Assembly (NCBI GenBank): GCA_016234425.1
Contig: JACRCA010000292.1
Span: 1 to 5,401, forward strand
From: Deltaproteobacteria bacterium
Lineage (GTDB): Bacteria; Desulfobacterota; SM23-61
Reading direction: 5' to 3'
DNA length: 5,401 nt
A program made the translations under genes and the position numbers. The notes below the pieces were generated by a model, which was not told the DNA's origin, did not search any database, and worked only from the letters and a program-made list of their open reading frames with translations. Below are positions 4,206 through 5,401 of the stretch, piece after piece. Within the stretch, counting starts at the first letter, position 1; every line of letters begins with the position of its first letter.

Positions 4206-4676
4206 ATGCTGAAAGAGATCCAAGGTTATTTAACCACGCTGGATGAATTGCGCAATCAGGTCAAGAATCTGCTGGAAGGGTTACCCCAGGATGCTCTGGA
4301 TTGGCGTCCCATTCAAGGAGAAGGAGAATTGGCCACCAACTCGCTGGCGGCTATCGCCGCCCACCTGGCTGGCTCAGAAACTTTTTGGATGGAAGAAATC
4401 ATCGGCCGTCAACCCATCCAACGCAACAGGGAGGCAGAATTTTCTACCCGAGGAGTGGAGGTCGCTAAGTTAAAGGCCAGATTGGACGCAGCCGCCAAGA
4501 GTGCCGAAGAAGTTCTATCCTCGCTCACGGAAACCCAATTAGAGGAGAGCCGTAAGTTTCGAGATCGCCCGGTATCGGTCCGCTGGTCCATTTTACATGT
4601 CATTGAGCATACTGCAACGCACGTCGGGCATATGCAGCTCACCCGCCAACTTTGGCTGGCGAAGCCCCGAAAATGA
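4206..4676 (+). CDS. DinB/YfiT-like metal-binding four-helix protein
   Basis: Protein of 156 residues, the usual size for the DinB superfamily, whose members are four-helix bundles holding a divalent metal with three histidines. Some act as bacillithiol or mycothiol S-transferases or other thiol-dependent enzymes; many have no known role. The expected pattern is present: first helix EIQGYLTTLDELRNQVKNLL, DALDWRPI (the conserved W-P turn), IAAHLAGSETFWM with H53, and the last helix HVIEHTATHVGHMQLTRQL with H135 and H139 as the likely second and third metal ligands. H131 and H142 lie nearby. All three ligands appear intact, so the protein is probably functional. Despite its name it is unrelated to DNA polymerase IV. 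It has a strong ribosome binding site. The next gene starts 42 nt downstream in the same frame. Confidence 0.85.
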   Translation: MLKEIQGYLTTLDELRNQVKNLLEGLPQDALDWRPIQGEGELATNSLAAIAAHLAGSETFWMEEIIGRQPIQRNREAEFSTRGVEVAKLKARLDAAAKSAEEVLSSLTETQLEESRKFRDRPVSVRWSILHVIEHTATHVGHMQLTRQLWLAKPRK

Positions 4677-4718
4677 ATAAATTGGGAAGTTTTTAAAGCT
4701 CACTTGGAAACGAAAAGT

Positions 4719-5401
4719 ATGGTGGTGGATCCCCAAGAAAAGAGAAAGAGAAAACGTGCAGAAAAGCGCAAAGCCTATCGCCAAAGAAGGCAGCGCCTGC
4801 TGCGCCGGCGGAAGGTTGAAGAATTTTCCTGGCTGGCGATGGGAGCCTTTGACCGCCAGGACTTTGCGACATCCCTGAACTGGGCATTGAAAGGGCTCAA
4901 GATTGATCCATACGACCGGGACACGATGGACCTGGCCATTGAATGCGCAGAACTTCTCAATGATGAATCCACCCTCTTTGCCCTTTTGCGCCAGTGCTGG
5001 GAAAAGGGAGACCTCGTGGGAGGAGCAGGACACCTGAGGTTGGGAAAATTGGCCCTGCAGCAGAAAGAATATGTCCTGGCCGAGAAAGTATTCCGAAAAT
5101 TGCTGGCTCGCCCAAAAACCCTAGGGTGGCGCCTCCCAAAAACTCAGTTAAAAGAAGTAGAAGGGTATCTCGCATTCTGTCAAAGGATGCAACAACCCCC
5201 TCAAACAACAGTTGAAATCGGTGTACAGCAACCCCATGATTCAGCAGGGCCGACACCCCTGTCTTTTCCAGATGGTAGGATCCAAGCGGAGAAGGTAATA
5301 AACCTTGCCCCGGAAGATTCTCTGGAGCCAAAGGTTTTCTTTGAGTTGAACCACAATCCGATTTTGGAAGCGATAAAGGCAACCCGCAGAGCAGACCTGA
5401 A
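4719..5401 (+). CDS. N-terminal part of a large TPR-like protein, possibly an SNF2-type helicase (C-terminus beyond the right edge)
   Basis: The frame is open from ATG 4719 to the window edge (227 codons and 2 bases). Residues 7-32 are extremely basic (EKRKRKRAEKRKAYRQRRQR and on to LLRRRK), suggesting contact with nucleic acid. Residues about 36-66 (FSWLAMGAFDRQDFATSLNW onward) and 103-132 (AGHLRLGKLALQQKEYVLAE onward) look like TPR-type helix pairs. A Q/P-rich linker follows (about 155-185). The last visible residues, KVFFELNHNPILEAIKATRR, resemble the segment I recall just ahead of the ATPase core in SNF2/HepA-type helicases of Deltaproteobacteria. No Walker A or DEAH motif is inside the window, so the helicase call is tentative. 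The ATG has only weak purine-rich sequence upstream; TTG at 4704 is an alternative. No terminator separates it from the DinB-like gene. Confidence 0.6.
   Translation, partial: MVVDPQEKRKRKRAEKRKAYRQRRQRLLRRRKVEEFSWLAMGAFDRQDFATSLNWALKGLKIDPYDRDTMDLAIECAELLNDESTLFALLRQCWEKGDLVGGAGHLRLGKLALQQKEYVLAEKVFRKLLARPKTLGWRLPKTQLKEVEGYLAFCQRMQQPPQTTVEIGVQQPHDSAGPTPLSFPDGRIQAEKVINLAPEDSLEPKVFFELNHNPILEAIKATRRADL

Noticed and set aside
4593..5382. Minus-strand open frames opposite the right-end gene
   Set aside because: The plus strand has a continuous frame with a clear basic head and TPR-like helices; the minus frames are fragmentary and lack motifs.

Overview
The window looks like a piece of a chromosome from a Deltaproteobacteria/Desulfobacterota-type anaerobe, possibly a metagenomic relative of the Syntrophales. 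This is an inference from the style of its parts: a class III cyclase with an N-terminal catalytic domain, cyclase-type TPR tails, fossils of REP-associated tyrosine transposases (RAYT), an ORF6N remnant, and a C-rich/G-rich hairpin that would read PPLAPPVKGGE. No marker gene fixes the taxonomy.

The left third is on the minus strand. Reading leftward from about 1290 there is a well-formed promoter whose -10 lies inside a palindrome, then a Phd/YefM-type antitoxin overlapping a RelE/ParE-type toxin by 8 nt. After 52 nt comes the first 214 codons of an adenylate/guanylate cyclase that runs off the left edge. Upstream of this block, also on the minus strand, lies a gene for a small secreted protein that looks like a lipocalin or allene-oxide-cyclase-type barrel (1364-1852). 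It is preceded by the last 107 or so codons of a second cyclase-type TPR protein (1887-2210) whose front is missing.

The middle (about 2211-3717) has no intact gene that I can recognise and is a graveyard of gene fragments. It holds a RAYT-end-like motif next to the broken TPR gene, and an ORF6N-domain pseudogene in two reading frames with an internal deletion and a striking 29-bp palindrome. It also holds a 133-bp RAYT-derived mini-element with 19-bp inverted ends, which abuts the last 47 or so codons of an enoyl-CoA hydratase (crotonase) gene. A GC-rich hairpin repeat follows.

The right third is on the plus strand: a four-helix membrane protein of unknown function (3718-4158), a DinB/YfiT-like metal-binding four-helix protein (4206-4676), and the start of a large protein with a very basic N-terminus and TPR-like helices (from 4719, running off the right edge). 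The last one resembles the N-terminal part of SNF2-type helicases that I recall from Deltaproteobacteria, but no helicase motif lies inside the window.

I see no convincing new multi-gene system. The most informative points are the layered erosion of the middle section, the intragenic palindrome that encodes nearly the same peptide on both strands, and a toxin-antitoxin pair that may share a transcript with a cyclase.
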